This document shows positions 52,426-61,856 of a stretch of DNA of 64,000 nt, in pieces. Within the stretch, counting starts at the first letter, position 1. Each line of letters begins with the position of its first letter. Origin of the DNA: Luteipulveratus mongoliensis (GTDB lineage Bacteria; Actinomycetota; Actinomycetes; Actinomycetales; Dermatophilaceae); NCBI RefSeq assembly GCF_001190945.1, contig NZ_CP011112.1:5270001-5334000 (forward strand), read 5' to 3'. The notes under the pieces were generated by a model, which searched no databases, had not been told where the DNA came from, and saw only the letters and a list, made by a program, of their open reading frames with translations. The position numbers were made by a program, and so were the translations under genes.

Positions 52426-53821
52426 CCGGGCGACGGACCATCACCAGGCTCACGAGCATGGCGACGACCGACGCTGCCGCACTGACCCACAGCACGCGGG
52501 CGAAGGCCTCGTGCGGCGTACCCGAATCGCTCGAGCTCGCCAGCAGAGCGACCACCAGACTCACCCCAAGCACCGTCCCGATCTGCCTGGCAACGTTGAC
52601 GATTGCGCCACCAGTAGCCGACCACTCAGGCGGCAACGAGGCGGTCGCGACGCCGACGATCATCGGCAGCGTGAGCCCGACCCCGGCGCCCGCGAGCAGC
52701 CAACCTGGGAGGATCTGCGCGGCGTACGACGGCTGGTCGCCGATGCTGAGGGCGACCAGCGCAAGACCGCCCGCCCAGAGCAAGCACCCGAGAGCGGCGA
52801 CCCTCGGCGCACGCAGCCGCGGAGCGAGACGTCCACCCAGCTGAGCAAAGATCGGAACGACGAACGGGCCTGGGGCGACTGCGAGTCCGGCCCTCAGTGC
52901 GTCGTACCCCCACGCCGTCTGCATGAACAGGATGGTCGGTAGCAGGCCCGCCGCGAAAGCCACGTTGAAGGTCACCATGGCCAGGTTGGCTCGACTGAAC
53001 GACGGGATGCGCAGCAGCGCGGGGGCGACGATCGGGTCCTCAGCTCGGCGGGTGTGCCAGACAAGCACCGCCGACGCGAGGACGGCCGCGACAAAGGTGC
53101 CGACCACGGACGCGCTCCCCCAACCCCAGTCCGGACCCTGCACGATCGCGACCGCGAGCAGACCGACTGCAAGAGCCAGCAGCACGGCACCGAAGGCGTC
53201 CATCGGCTCGCTCTCCGACCGGCGGAATTCCTGAATCACGCTGCGTCCCAGCAGGATCAGCGCAATGCCGACAGGCAGGTTGATGACGAAGATCCACTGC
53301 CAGCTGAGCTGGACGAGCAGCCCGCCGAGGACCGGCCCTGCTGCGGCGGCGAGGGCGCTCGTGGTCGCCCACAGGCGGATGGCGCCGGCTCGCTTGTCGG
53401 CCGGGACGGAGACGATCAGCAGGCCGAGACTGGCCGGCGTCATGATCGCCGCGCCCACGGCCTGCAGGCAGCGGGCTCCGACCAGGAACCACAGCGCAGG
53501 GCTCACCGCGCAGGCCACCGACGCGACCGTGAACAGCCCGACGCCGACCAGGAAGCCGGTCTTGCGCCCGACCCGGTCAGCCCAGCGGCCGGCGGGGATC
53601 AGGAGCGCGGCGTACACGATGGCGTATGCATTGATGATCCAGCTGACGTCACCCAGGGAGGACCCGGCGAAGCTGCGGCCGATGTCATCGACGGCGACGT
53701 TGACGACGAACAGGTCGAGCGAGGCCATGAACGTCGAGCCGCAGAGCACGGGAAGCAGCAGCCGGGTGGACGTCGCTGACGACGCGGTGCGTGCCGACCG
53801 CATCTGACTGTGGATAGACAT
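52397..53821 (-). CDS. DHA2-family MFS drug exporter
   Basis: A 474-residue transporter with about 14 membrane segments. FMASLDLFVVNVAVDDIG, WIINAYAIVYAALLIPAGRWADRVGRK, ARCLQAVGAAIMTPASLGLL and AAGPVLGGLLVQLSWQWIFVINLPVG are those of the EmrB/QacA group. ATG 53821 is chosen because MSIHSQMRS leads directly into the family N terminus. It is divergent from an HxlR regulator 58 bases away, the usual setup for a drug exporter and its repressor. Confidence 0.92.
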   Translation of the reverse strand: MSIHSQMRSARTASSATSTRLLLPVLCGSTFMASLDLFVVNVAVDDIGRSFAGSSLGDVSWIINAYAIVYAALLIPAGRWADRVGRKTGFLVGVGLFTVASVACAVSPALWFLVGARCLQAVGAAIMTPASLGLLIVSVPADKRAGAIRLWATTSALAAAAGPVLGGLLVQLSWQWIFVINLPVGIALILLGRSVIQEFRRSESEPMDAFGAVLLALAVGLLAVAIVQGPDWGWGSASVVGTFVAAVLASAVLVWHTRRAEDPIVAPALLRIPSFSRANLAMVTFNVAFAAGLLPTILFMQTAWGYDALRAGLAVAPGPFVVPIFAQLGGRLAPRLRAPRVAALGCLLWAGGLALVALSIGDQPSYAAQILPGWLLAGAGVGLTLPMIVGVATASLPPEWSATGGAIVNVARQIGTVLGVSLVVALLASSSDSGTPHEAFARVLWVSAAASVVAMLVSLVMVRRPASGPAAPAC

Positions 53822-53879
53822 AGTCAGACCGTAGCGTCCCTGGCTAGCATCCGTCCAAGTCAGCATCTAAAGTGTGGCC

Positions 53880-54356
53880 ATGGCAGCAGTGATGCACGGA
53901 GCCCTCGCCGACCTCGACCGCTGGGAGCCTGGCGACCGATGCTCGATCTCTCGCGCTTTGGATGTCGTCGGCACCCGGACTGCCATTCTCATCCTGCGCG
54001 AGTCCTACTACGGCACCACCCGATTCGACGGTTTCGCGCGGCGCGTCGGCATCAGTGACGCCGTCGCCTCCGCCCGCCTCAGGGCGCTGGTCGACGAGGG
54101 CCTGCTCGCGAAGCGGCCGTACCAGGAGCCGGGCCAGCGCACTCGCCACGAGTACACACTGACGCCCAAAGGCACGGCCCTGATGCCGGTCGTCTTCGGC
54201 CTGATGCAGTGGGGTGACACCTACCTCCAAGGCGACGGCGGCCCGATGCAGCTGCTCGCCGACGACACGGGCGAGCCGCTGACCGTCGCGGTCAGCACCG
54301 AGCAGGGCCGCCGCGTCCCGCTCGATGAGGTCCGCGTGACCCAGCGCCACCCCTGA
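53880..54356 (+). CDS. HxlR-family winged-helix regulator
   Basis: A 158-residue regulator. CSISRALDVVGTRTAILILRESYYGTTRFDGFARRVGIS and the wing YTLTPKGTALMPVVFGLMQWGD are typical. The conserved Cys that senses thiol-reactive compounds in relatives is present in GDRCSIS. ATG 53880 follows TAAAGT by six bases, so the message is probably leaderless; GTG 53874 is in frame. It likely controls the divergent DHA2 exporter. Confidence 0.9.
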   Translation: MAAVMHGALADLDRWEPGDRCSISRALDVVGTRTAILILRESYYGTTRFDGFARRVGISDAVASARLRALVDEGLLAKRPYQEPGQRTRHEYTLTPKGTALMPVVFGLMQWGDTYLQGDGGPMQLLADDTGEPLTVAVSTEQGRRVPLDEVRVTQRHP

Positions 54357-54429
54357 CGCGGCCCTCCCCACGACGGAGGGGTACGCCTCCCTCACCTGAG
54401 GGAACCGCCGCGCGTCCGCGGGCGGCACC

Positions 54430-55437
54430 GTGCATGACATGGCCACCGCATCGCCTGTTGCCACCTCGCCGCCACAGCAGCTGACCCAGCGACACTCCCA
54501 GCTGGTGCGCGCCCTGCTGACCTGGGCGGTGGCGTACGGCCTGACCCGCTTGGCCTTCGCGCTCGGCCACCACCCGACGTTCCGGCCGATCCCCGATGAC
54601 GTCCTGCTCCCGGGCTGGCCGATGGTCGCACTGTGCGTCGCGGCCGGCGCTGTCGGCGTACGCCTGGGCCGACTTGAGCGGCACCACCGGCCGACGCTGG
54701 TGGTCGCCGGCGTCGTTGGCGCGGCTCTCGTCGCCGAGAGCATCCTGCTGCTGCTCGACCTGGTCAGCGTGCTGAGTCTCGGCACCTTCTTGCCGGTGTA
54801 CGCCGTCAGCGCGACCAGCCGTCTCGGTTGCCTCGCCGGCGGCCTCCTTGTCCTGGGCCTCGCGCGGACCACGTCTCGGCTCGTGTCAGAGGGCTGCCCG
54901 TCGTGCGACCGCGAGGGGTCGGTCGATCACTGGAGCGCGCTGCGGAGCGGGCCGGTGCCTCGCCGGGCCTGGGTCGCCGCTCATCTCGCCGTCGCGGGCA
55001 TGGTCGCCCGAGTCGTCGGCCAACTGGCCATCGGGCTGGACACCGGGCCTCAGGGCGAGAACGGCACCAACCCGCTGCTCTTCGAGGGTGGCTTCCTGCT
55101 CGCCGGGTCAGTTCTGCCACTCGCGATGGTCTACGGGTGGGGGCGGGTCTGGCCGCGTTGGGTGCTCCCGCTGCGTGGTCGTACGGTGCAGCGCTGGCTG
55201 GTGGCCGGACCCGGCTTGGTGCTGTCCGCCGGCATCACGATCTACTTCGGAATTTGCCTGGTACAGATGACGATTGAGCAGATCACGACCGGCCGACCGT
55301 ACGGCGACACCACCATCCCAGACGCCTTCTTCTGGGTGGCGGTCCCGGCGTACCTCGTGTGGGGTGTGGCCATGGGGTTCGCTGCCGTCTCCTACTACCA
55401 GCGCACTCGCCCGCCGTGCCGCCACTGCCAGCGCTGA
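54430..55437 (+). CDS. Hypothetical multi-TM membrane protein
   Basis: A 335-residue protein with about eight hydrophobic segments and a zinc-finger-like C terminus (RTRPPCRHCQR); a second CxxC, EGCPSCDREG, lies mid-chain. LALVRALLTWAVAYGLTRL-like segments and GENGTNPLLFEGGFLLAGSVLPLAM do not lead me to a known family. Start is GTG 54430 or ATG 54439. Two short hairpins (54363-54410) precede it. A copy of the dispersed repeat lies 14 bases after its stop. Confidence 0.7.
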   Translation: MHDMATASPVATSPPQQLTQRHSQLVRALLTWAVAYGLTRLAFALGHHPTFRPIPDDVLLPGWPMVALCVAAGAVGVRLGRLERHHRPTLVVAGVVGAALVAESILLLLDLVSVLSLGTFLPVYAVSATSRLGCLAGGLLVLGLARTTSRLVSEGCPSCDREGSVDHWSALRSGPVPRRAWVAAHLAVAGMVARVVGQLAIGLDTGPQGENGTNPLLFEGGFLLAGSVLPLAMVYGWGRVWPRWVLPLRGRTVQRWLVAGPGLVLSAGITIYFGICLVQMTIEQITTGRPYGDTTIPDAFFWVAVPAYLVWGVAMGFAAVSYYQRTRPPCRHCQR

Positions 55438-55450
55438 CCCCGCACCTCCG

Positions 55451-55497
55451 TTGGTCGAGTAGCCGGAGCGCTAGCGAAGGCGTATCGAGACCAGGTG
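55451..55497. repeat. Dispersed palindromic repeat, single arm
   Basis: TTGGTCGAGTAGCCGGAGCG ... GCGTATCGAGACCAGGTG. It differs from the copy at 55775 in only a few bases. Confidence 0.88.
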
Positions 55498-55774
55498 ACC
55501 GTGAGGGCCGAGTCTCCCCACGCCGCAACAGGTTTCGGCTCGTACTCAACCAGTCCGAACTGTGCGGGATCTGAGTAAAGACCACTCGAGCGCCTCCTCA
55601 GGCGCTGAAGCCATCAAGCATCTGAGGAGGGGCCACTCGAACGCCTTCTCAGACCAGGCGACATCCGGGCAGTCCGCAGCCGAGCCGAGGGGTATGGGTG
55701 TCGTCGAGAAGTACAACATCGTTGTACAGATGCGCAACGCCGTTGTACTTCTTCACAGACCCATGCCACCCCTC
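55498..55774. other. Gene-free, repeat-rich stretch
   Basis: No convincing gene lies between 55438 and about 56000. It contains two 20-base direct repeats CCACTCGAGCGCCTCCTCAG (55582-55601) and CCACTCGAACGCCTTCTCAG (55633-55652); a third, inverted and shorter, lies near 55844. A larger inverted repeat has arms of about 30 bases at 55689-55717 and 55742-55772, with GAAGTACAAC against GTTGTACTTC at the inner ends. GTACAAC-ATC-GTTGTAC inside it is a further small palindrome (55711-55727). Confidence 0.6.
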
Positions 55775-55823
55775 GCTGGTCGAGTAGCCGGAGCGCTAGC
55801 GAAGGCGTATCGAGACCAGGTGC
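55775..55823. repeat. Dispersed palindromic repeat, single arm
   Basis: GCTGGTCGAGTAGCCGGAGC ... GCGTATCGAGACCAGGTGC, the same orientation as the copy 320 bases upstream. Confidence 0.88.
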
Positions 55824-55985
55824 CTGCACATCTGAGTAGGCGGTCGAGTGGTCACTCCTCAGACACTCGCCGCCACCTCCGCTGGCTCAACCAGCGCTGG
55901 AAAGGTGCTGAAACCGTGGTGAAGCCGACTCGAATCCCGGGCATCGCATGCTCCACCCATGCGACTCACGTCACACGACCACCAA

Positions 55986-56036
55986 TTGCACTTCATGCCC
56001 CAGAGTGCAATGATGCACTTTGTGAGCGAAAGTGCA
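55986..56036 (+). promoter_or_regulatory. Operator cluster over the TetR gene start
   Basis: TTGCACT-N11-AGTGCAA (55986-56010) is followed by TGCACTTT-N7-AAAGTGCA (56014-56036). The right half of the first and left half of the second also form AGTGCA-ATGA-TGCACT. All half-sites share TGCACT. The sites cover the candidate start codons of the TetR gene, which suggests direct autorepression. Confidence 0.7.
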
Positions 56037-56630
56037 GTTAGTGGGGACGCCGAGTCGGGCCGCGAGGCCCGGCGATACGCGAATGCACGCCGACTCACGC
56101 TCTGTGCGCAGTCATTGACCGACGAGCGCGGCCTGGACGGCTTCACGATGGACGAGCTGGCCGACGCGGCCGGTGTGTCCCGAAGGACGCTGTTCAACTA
56201 CTTCCCGAGCAAGGACGACGCCGTCCTTGGGCCGTTCCCTCTGGTGGACAGCGAGTGCATACAGGAGTTCCGGGCCGGGGGACCCACCGGTGACCTGATC
56301 GATGATCTGGCCATCGTCATGGACCAGCTCCTGCGAGCCAAGGATGTCTCGCGCGAGCAGATCGTTCTCGGGCAACGTGTGCTCGAGAGCAATCCCAAGC
56401 TGATGGCGTTGGCACACAAGCGTTTTCATGCAGTCGCCGAAGAATTCATCGCGGAGATCGAAGTCCGCGAAGGCAAGGCATTCGATCCGATCCGAGCCAA
56501 GGTCGCCATCACCCTGCTGGCGGCGCTCTTCGCTCAGACGCTCGACGCCTACATCTCCGACGAGCGTGGACGAGCGCTCGCTGACCTCTATGCGATCGCC
56601 CTGCGCCACGCCAAGGAGCTCCTCGCCTAG
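56010..56630 (+). CDS. TetR-family transcriptional regulator
   Basis: A regulator of about 206 residues. LTDERGLDGFTMDELADAAGVSRRTLFNYFPSKDDAVLG is the TetR DNA-binding helix-turn-helix, of the type with FNYFPSK; the C-terminal ligand domain is all helical. The start is uncertain: ATG 55959, ATG 56010, ATG 56013 and GTG 56022 are in frame, and operators overlap all but the first. An MMPL exporter follows 139 bases later on the same strand and is the likely target. Confidence 0.88.
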   Translation: MMHFVSESAVSGDAESGREARRYANARRLTLCAQSLTDERGLDGFTMDELADAAGVSRRTLFNYFPSKDDAVLGPFPLVDSECIQEFRAGGPTGDLIDDLAIVMDQLLRAKDVSREQIVLGQRVLESNPKLMALAHKRFHAVAEEFIAEIEVREGKAFDPIRAKVAITLLAALFAQTLDAYISDERGRALADLYAIALRHAKELLA

Positions 56631-56769
56631 GTCCGCCTGACCCAACCCGCGCAACGAGGCGCGTCGTTCATCCGACCCTGCCATCCGTACGGCCACACCC
56701 AGACCACCCGTCCCACGGGGATAGAGCAGTCCCATTTACCCGCCATCCCACCCTTACCAGGAGTCCACC

Positions 56770-59085
56770 ATGGCAACCCTGTTGTACCGACTCGGCAAAA
56801 CCGCCTACAGGCGGTGGCCGTTCTTCATCGCCGGATGGCTTCTTGTCATCGTCGGTGTCGGCACGATCGCCGGCACCATGTCCAAGCCGATGTCCGACGC
56901 CTTCTCCATCCCCGGCATTCCTTCTGAGAAGGCCGCGGACATGCAGAAGGAGCTGTTCCCCGGAGCCCAGACCGGCTTCGACGAGGCCTCGGCCAACATG
57001 GTCGTCGCCGCTCCCAAGGGTCACACCCTGAAGGAGGCGAAGTACTCGGGCGCGGTCGACGACCTCATCAAGCAGATGGGCGCCGTGCCACAGATGCCGA
57101 AGGCGCCGATGCTCAACCCGGTCACCGCCAACGGTCCCGGCTTCGAGCAGACCGTCAGCGCGATGGTCAAGCAGGGCATGTCGAAGCCGAACGCCGAGGC
57201 GGCCGTCCGAGGCACCTTGTCCAAGGACTCACGCGTCGGCACCCTGCAGTGGTCGTTCGACGTCAAGACGGTGACCGACGTCAAACCCGCAACCCAGGAC
57301 AAGGTCCTGGACGTGATGGACCAGGCACGCAAGAGCGGCCTCACGGTCGAGGTCAACGGCTCCGGCATGCAGAAGTTCACCGAGCCGGGGGGCTCCAGTG
57401 AGCTGATCGGTATCGGCGTCGCGCTGATCGTGCTGTTCCTGACCTTCGGCGCGCTCGTCTCCGCGGGCCTGCCGATCATCACCGCGGTGTACGGCGTCGC
57501 ACTCGGCACCATCGGCGTCACCGCCATGACAGCGTTCATGGACATCGGTTCCAGTACGCCGATCCTCGCCTCGATGATCGGCCTCGCCGTCGGCATCGAC
57601 TACACGCTGTTCATCCTGGCCCGCTATCGCTCCGAGATGGAGAAGACCGAAGACCGACTGGAAGCAGTGGGTCGAGCGGTCGGAACCGCAGGATCTGCAG
57701 TCGTTTTCGCCGGTCTGACCGTGCTCATCGCGCTGTCCGCTCTGGCTGTCGTCGGCATCCCGTTCCTGACTGCCATGGGTCTCGCGGCCGCCGCCACGGT
57801 GCTCATCGCCGTGCTGGTCGCCCTGACTCTGCTGCCCGCCATCCTGGGTCTGCTGAAGTCCAAGGCGTTCGGTGGTCAGCTGCGCAAGTTCAACCCGAAG
57901 CGGGACGCGGACGGCAAGATCCTCAACAACGGTGTCCGTTGGGCCCGGCTCGTCGGCAAGCAGCCGGTGGTCGTGGGCCTGCTGGTCCTCATCGGTCTGG
58001 GTTCTCTCGCCATCCCGGTGAAGGATCTGCACCTGGCGCTGCCGACGGACTCGACCGCTGCTGCGTCCACCACTCAGCGCAAGGCGTCCGACCTCATGGC
58101 GGACAACTTCGGTGCGGGCCGCGAGGCTCCGTTCCTGGTGGTCGTCGACGGTCGCAAGGTGAGCGACGCGGCTGCCCGGCCGGCGGCGTACAACGAGGTC
58201 GTCACCTGGGCCAAGGGTCACGAGGGCGTCGTGGACGCTCGTGTGGTCGGAAAGAACCTGCAAGGCACCGGCGCCATGGTGTCGATCACGCCGAGCACCG
58301 GACCGGACGACACCAAGACCGAGGACCTGCTCGCGTCACTGCGTGACGACCAGAGCGCGATCGAGTCCAAGAGCGGCACGGCCGTCGGCGTCACGGGCAT
58401 CAACGCGATCCAGACGGACGTGTCCGAACGCCTCACCAGTGCGCTGCCGGTCTACCTGGCCGTGGTGATCGGGCTAGCGTTCATCCTGCTGATGCTGGTG
58501 TTCCGCTCGATCCTGGTGCCGCTCACGGCGACGCTCGGGTTCCTGCTGTCCGTGCTCGCCACGCTCGGTGCGACGGTCGCGGTCTTCCAGAACGGCCTGT
58601 TCGGGCTGGTCGACGGGCAGCCGCTCGTCAGCTTCATGCCGATCTTCCTGATCGGGATCGTGTTCGGCCTCGCGATGGACTATCAGGTGTTCCTGGTGAC
58701 CCGCATCCGTGAGGCGCACGTGCACGGTGCCACCACGAGAGAGGCTGTCGTGGACGGCTTTCGCAACAGCGCTCGTGTGGTCAGTGCCGCCGCCGTCATC
58801 ATGATCTCGGTGTTCGCCGCGTTCATGCTGATGCCCGACGCACTGATCAAGTCGATCGGTTTCGCCCTCGCGGTCGCGGTCTTCTTCGACGCGTTCATCA
58901 TCCGCATGGCCTTGATCCCCGCCCTGATGTACCTCATGGGTGAGAAGGCCTGGTGGCTGCCGAAGTGGCTCGACCGCATCCTGCCCAACGTCGATGTCGA
59001 GGGCGAGAGCCTGACCAAGCTGCAGGCTTCGCAGCCGAAGCACGTCAGCGACGACGTCGACGAGGACGAGCTCGTCCGGGTCTGA
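56770..59085 (+). CDS. MMPL-family RND transporter
   Basis: A 771-residue membrane transporter with two matching halves, each with a large outer loop after the first membrane segment and about five further segments. GLAVGIDYTLFILARYRSEME and GIVFGLAMDYQVFLVTRIREAH are the paired motifs with the proton-relay Asp-Tyr. This family exports lipids or drugs in actinobacteria. ATG 56770 follows AGGAG. A TetR gene precedes it; a strong terminator follows. Confidence 0.93.
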   Translation: MATLLYRLGKTAYRRWPFFIAGWLLVIVGVGTIAGTMSKPMSDAFSIPGIPSEKAADMQKELFPGAQTGFDEASANMVVAAPKGHTLKEAKYSGAVDDLIKQMGAVPQMPKAPMLNPVTANGPGFEQTVSAMVKQGMSKPNAEAAVRGTLSKDSRVGTLQWSFDVKTVTDVKPATQDKVLDVMDQARKSGLTVEVNGSGMQKFTEPGGSSELIGIGVALIVLFLTFGALVSAGLPIITAVYGVALGTIGVTAMTAFMDIGSSTPILASMIGLAVGIDYTLFILARYRSEMEKTEDRLEAVGRAVGTAGSAVVFAGLTVLIALSALAVVGIPFLTAMGLAAAATVLIAVLVALTLLPAILGLLKSKAFGGQLRKFNPKRDADGKILNNGVRWARLVGKQPVVVGLLVLIGLGSLAIPVKDLHLALPTDSTAAASTTQRKASDLMADNFGAGREAPFLVVVDGRKVSDAAARPAAYNEVVTWAKGHEGVVDARVVGKNLQGTGAMVSITPSTGPDDTKTEDLLASLRDDQSAIESKSGTAVGVTGINAIQTDVSERLTSALPVYLAVVIGLAFILLMLVFRSILVPLTATLGFLLSVLATLGATVAVFQNGLFGLVDGQPLVSFMPIFLIGIVFGLAMDYQVFLVTRIREAHVHGATTREAVVDGFRNSARVVSAAAVIMISVFAAFMLMPDALIKSIGFALAVAVFFDAFIIRMALIPALMYLMGEKAWWLPKWLDRILPNVDVEGESLTKLQASQPKHVSDDVDEDELVRV

Positions 59086-59115
59086 CGTTCGGAGGATCAG
59101 ACCCTCACGCAGAAG

Positions 59116-59161
59116 AAAGCCGTACGGCGGCCGCTCACCCGAGCGGCCGTCGTACGGCTTT
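59116..59161. terminator. Bidirectional terminator
   Basis: AAAGCCGTACG and CGTACGGCTTT enclose a second stem GCGGCCGCTC/GAGCGGCCGT with loop ACCC. It lies between convergent genes; T/A runs are present at both ends. Confidence 0.9.
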
Positions 59162-59189
59162 CGTCGTGCTGCTCCAGGCGTGCGCCGGG

Positions 59190-61739
59190 TCAGTTGCCCA
59201 GCTCGGCAAGCAGCCTGGGCAGGGTGGTGATCGAGAGGGCGACGCTCATCTGCTCGTACGCTGCCTGCGTCTTCTTCGCCAGCACCCGGGCCTCGTCCGG
59301 ATGCCCTGTGCTGTGCAGACACCACGCCATGCCTTCTTGCGCCCTGGCCGCCTCAAGAACCAGATCGCCACTCGCGATCTCGAGGGCCTCCCGATAGCGC
59401 TTCTCCGCATCACCGAATCGGCCGACGCTGCGCAACATGTCTCCGGCGATGGTCCTAGTGTCGGCACGAAAGAACGGTTCGGCGATCTCGTCAGCGAGCG
59501 CGATGGCTTCGCTGTGCTCGATGTCGATGTCGACGGACTCCAGCGTTGCGGCACGTGTCTCGATGCGAGCCCCGACATTGAGCGCATCGCAGACGAAGGG
59601 CAGATCTCGCAGTCGTCGTGAGATCTCGAGGCCCTCTCGCTGCAGCTCGCGCGCCTCGTCGAACCGTCCCTGGAGCAGTCTGACCTCGCCGAACGACTCC
59701 AGCGCGCGGCCGCGCTGCCTCTCCCCGTTCGAGGCTTCAGCGGCGGCGGCAACGGCGTCCTCGTAGCAGCCCGCGGCTTCGTCCAGCCGACCCAGTCTGG
59801 TCAGCACCGAGCCGCGGTTCTGCAGGCTGGTGCCACGACGATGATCGTCGCCGAGGTCGCGGTAGATCTCGACAATGTCGCGCAGCTGGCCCTCCACCTC
59901 CACGTAGCGCGCGGCCCGCCAGTCGAGACCGATCAGGAGTACCAGCGCGCTGGCCTCGCCAACGCGGTCGCCTGACTCACGACTCTGGACCAGAGCATCT
60001 TCAGCCGTCCGACGACCCAGCTCCAGATGTCCTGCCGTGACATGTGCCCAGCCCAGCCGCGACAGTGCCTTACCCAGCGCGGCCCCCGTCGTGCACTGCA
60101 CCGCGAGGTGGTGGATCAGTGACGCCTCGTCGAGCCGTCCTGTGGACATCAGGAATCGGAACAGGATGAGCGAGAAGTGGTCGACGCACTCTCCGAGTGC
60201 GTGGTCTGCGGCGTAGGACGCTACCGCCACCACGTTGGCAATCTCCCGCTCGAGCCACTCGACGGCCTCGTCGAGGGTGGGTTCAACGACGGACATGCCG
60301 GATGGCGCATCAAGGCTGGGCCAGTACGACTTCTCCTGCGGCGCGTACACACTCATCGCGAGGTACGCCTCGAACCGGTAGTGATCAAGGAGTCGCCACA
60401 TGGCCGCCCTGCTCACGCGTGGCACATCGATCTCGTGCCCTGCTGCCAGCGCGTGGACACGTACGAGGTCGTGCAGCTCGACCCGACCCCGCCGGCTGAC
60501 GCTGGCCAAGGACGCGTCTGTCAGCTCGCTCACCCTGCGCCGCGTCGTCTCGACAGACTCGTCGATCAGCGCGGCCGCCGCTTCGATGCCCCAGTCGGTT
60601 CCGGGGTGCAGGGCCAGTCGCCGCAGCGTGTCCTGGGCCGCCAGCGAGAGTCCGTCGACGGAAAGGCTGATCGCGCCTTCCACCTCCGACTCGATGCGCA
60701 GCAACGAGCGGCGCTGCTCCACGAGGTCCGCATGGTCGGCCACGGTCAGATCCGCGCGCCGCCGCATGCTCGACCCCAGCACGGCGATCCCCAGTGGCAG
60801 CCGGCCGACGGACTCAACCAGTCGCTGCGCTCCTCCGACATCCTCGCCGGATCGGACGCTCATCCTCTGCAGCGCCTCGAGCGCTTCGTCCTCGTCGAAA
60901 ACCTCGAGGTTGATGGGAATGCCGTCCTGCGGACCGACCAGCGGCCGCCTGCTGGTCACCACCACGGCCGTGCCTGACACGTCAGGGATCAGTGGACGGA
61001 TCTGTTCGACGCTCGCCGCGTTGTCCAGCAGGATGAGCGCCCGCTTGCCGGACAGCCGTTCGCACAACAGGGCAGCCCGTCCAGCCACGTCCTTCGTGCT
61101 GATCTGTGAGCCGGGCACACCGAGCTGGCGCAGGAAACCGTCCAGTGCGGCTGTCGGGTCGACCGGGGGACGGCGATCGTCAAAACCACGCAGATTCACT
61201 GCCAGCACAGCGTCCTGCCCGTGGCCGTCAGCGATGAGCAGGTGACTCGCTCGTACGGCCAAGGTGGTCTTACCGACACCGGCCATCCCGGAGATGGCGA
61301 CCACCGGCGTACCACCGTCGACGGCTCGCACCTCGGCCAGAATCCGCGACAGCTCGTCGGCCCGGCCGACGAAGGGTGCGAGGTCCTCCGGCAGCGCGGC
61401 CGCGACGGCAGCGATGGCTGACTCGTTGGCCTCACCCGCAACCACCTGACACGCGTGCAGCCACTGCGCCGCAGCCTCGTCACCGGCCAGCGCCCGTGCG
61501 ATGTCCACGACGACATCGCGGTCCACGCGAGCCCGACCACCCTGGAACGAGCGATAGACCGTGTTGTACGACGGCAGCTCGGGAATCCCCCGCGCCTGAC
61601 GCGACTTCGACACCTCGCGGTGCACCGCCCGATAGCTCAGACCGGACCACGCCCTGAGCGCCCGCAGGCTCTCCGCGAGGTCGTCGTGCGTACGCACGTT
61701 GGACAGCTCGGGCCTGGGCGCTGCAGAAGGGCTCGTCAC
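59190..61739 (-). CDS. STAND-type regulator: HTH, NB-ARC ATPase and TPR repeats
   Basis: An 849-residue multidomain protein. N-terminal DNA-binding region of about 90 residues (LRALRAWSGLSYRAVHREV ... SYNTVYRSFQGG). NB-ARC ATPase about 125-390 with P-loop SGMAGVGKTTLA (Lys157), RALILLDNAAS and VVVTSRRPL as sensor. Winged-helix part, then TPR repeats about 560-840 (ALSRLGWAHVTAGHLELGRR, NRGSVLTRLGRLDEAAGCYE). Such proteins act as ATP-driven switches that sense a ligand through the TPRs and regulate transcription. GTG 61739 follows GGGGAGA. It is divergent from a small LuxR-type gene. No typical effector (nuclease, TIR) is fused. Confidence 0.9.
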   Translation of the reverse strand: MTSPSAAPRPELSNVRTHDDLAESLRALRAWSGLSYRAVHREVSKSRQARGIPELPSYNTVYRSFQGGRARVDRDVVVDIARALAGDEAAAQWLHACQVVAGEANESAIAAVAAALPEDLAPFVGRADELSRILAEVRAVDGGTPVVAISGMAGVGKTTLAVRASHLLIADGHGQDAVLAVNLRGFDDRRPPVDPTAALDGFLRQLGVPGSQISTKDVAGRAALLCERLSGKRALILLDNAASVEQIRPLIPDVSGTAVVVTSRRPLVGPQDGIPINLEVFDEDEALEALQRMSVRSGEDVGGAQRLVESVGRLPLGIAVLGSSMRRRADLTVADHADLVEQRRSLLRIESEVEGAISLSVDGLSLAAQDTLRRLALHPGTDWGIEAAAALIDESVETTRRRVSELTDASLASVSRRGRVELHDLVRVHALAAGHEIDVPRVSRAAMWRLLDHYRFEAYLAMSVYAPQEKSYWPSLDAPSGMSVVEPTLDEAVEWLEREIANVVAVASYAADHALGECVDHFSLILFRFLMSTGRLDEASLIHHLAVQCTTGAALGKALSRLGWAHVTAGHLELGRRTAEDALVQSRESGDRVGEASALVLLIGLDWRAARYVEVEGQLRDIVEIYRDLGDDHRRGTSLQNRGSVLTRLGRLDEAAGCYEDAVAAAAEASNGERQRGRALESFGEVRLLQGRFDEARELQREGLEISRRLRDLPFVCDALNVGARIETRAATLESVDIDIEHSEAIALADEIAEPFFRADTRTIAGDMLRSVGRFGDAEKRYREALEIASGDLVLEAARAQEGMAWCLHSTGHPDEARVLAKKTQAAYEQMSVALSITTLPRLLAELGN

Positions 61740-61856
61740 GGGTCTCCCCAGCTCGTGATTCACGGGTGATCGACATTGATCGAGGTCTGACCACCGTGCC
61801 ACACGGTCCACCAGGCTTCCATCAGCGGACGGACCAGACCTGGGGAGGGCCTCGTC

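Noticed and set aside
55562-56041. A 159-codon open frame after the membrane protein
   Set aside because: It runs through two repeat families and into the TetR operators, has no ribosome binding site and its product has no domain-like composition.
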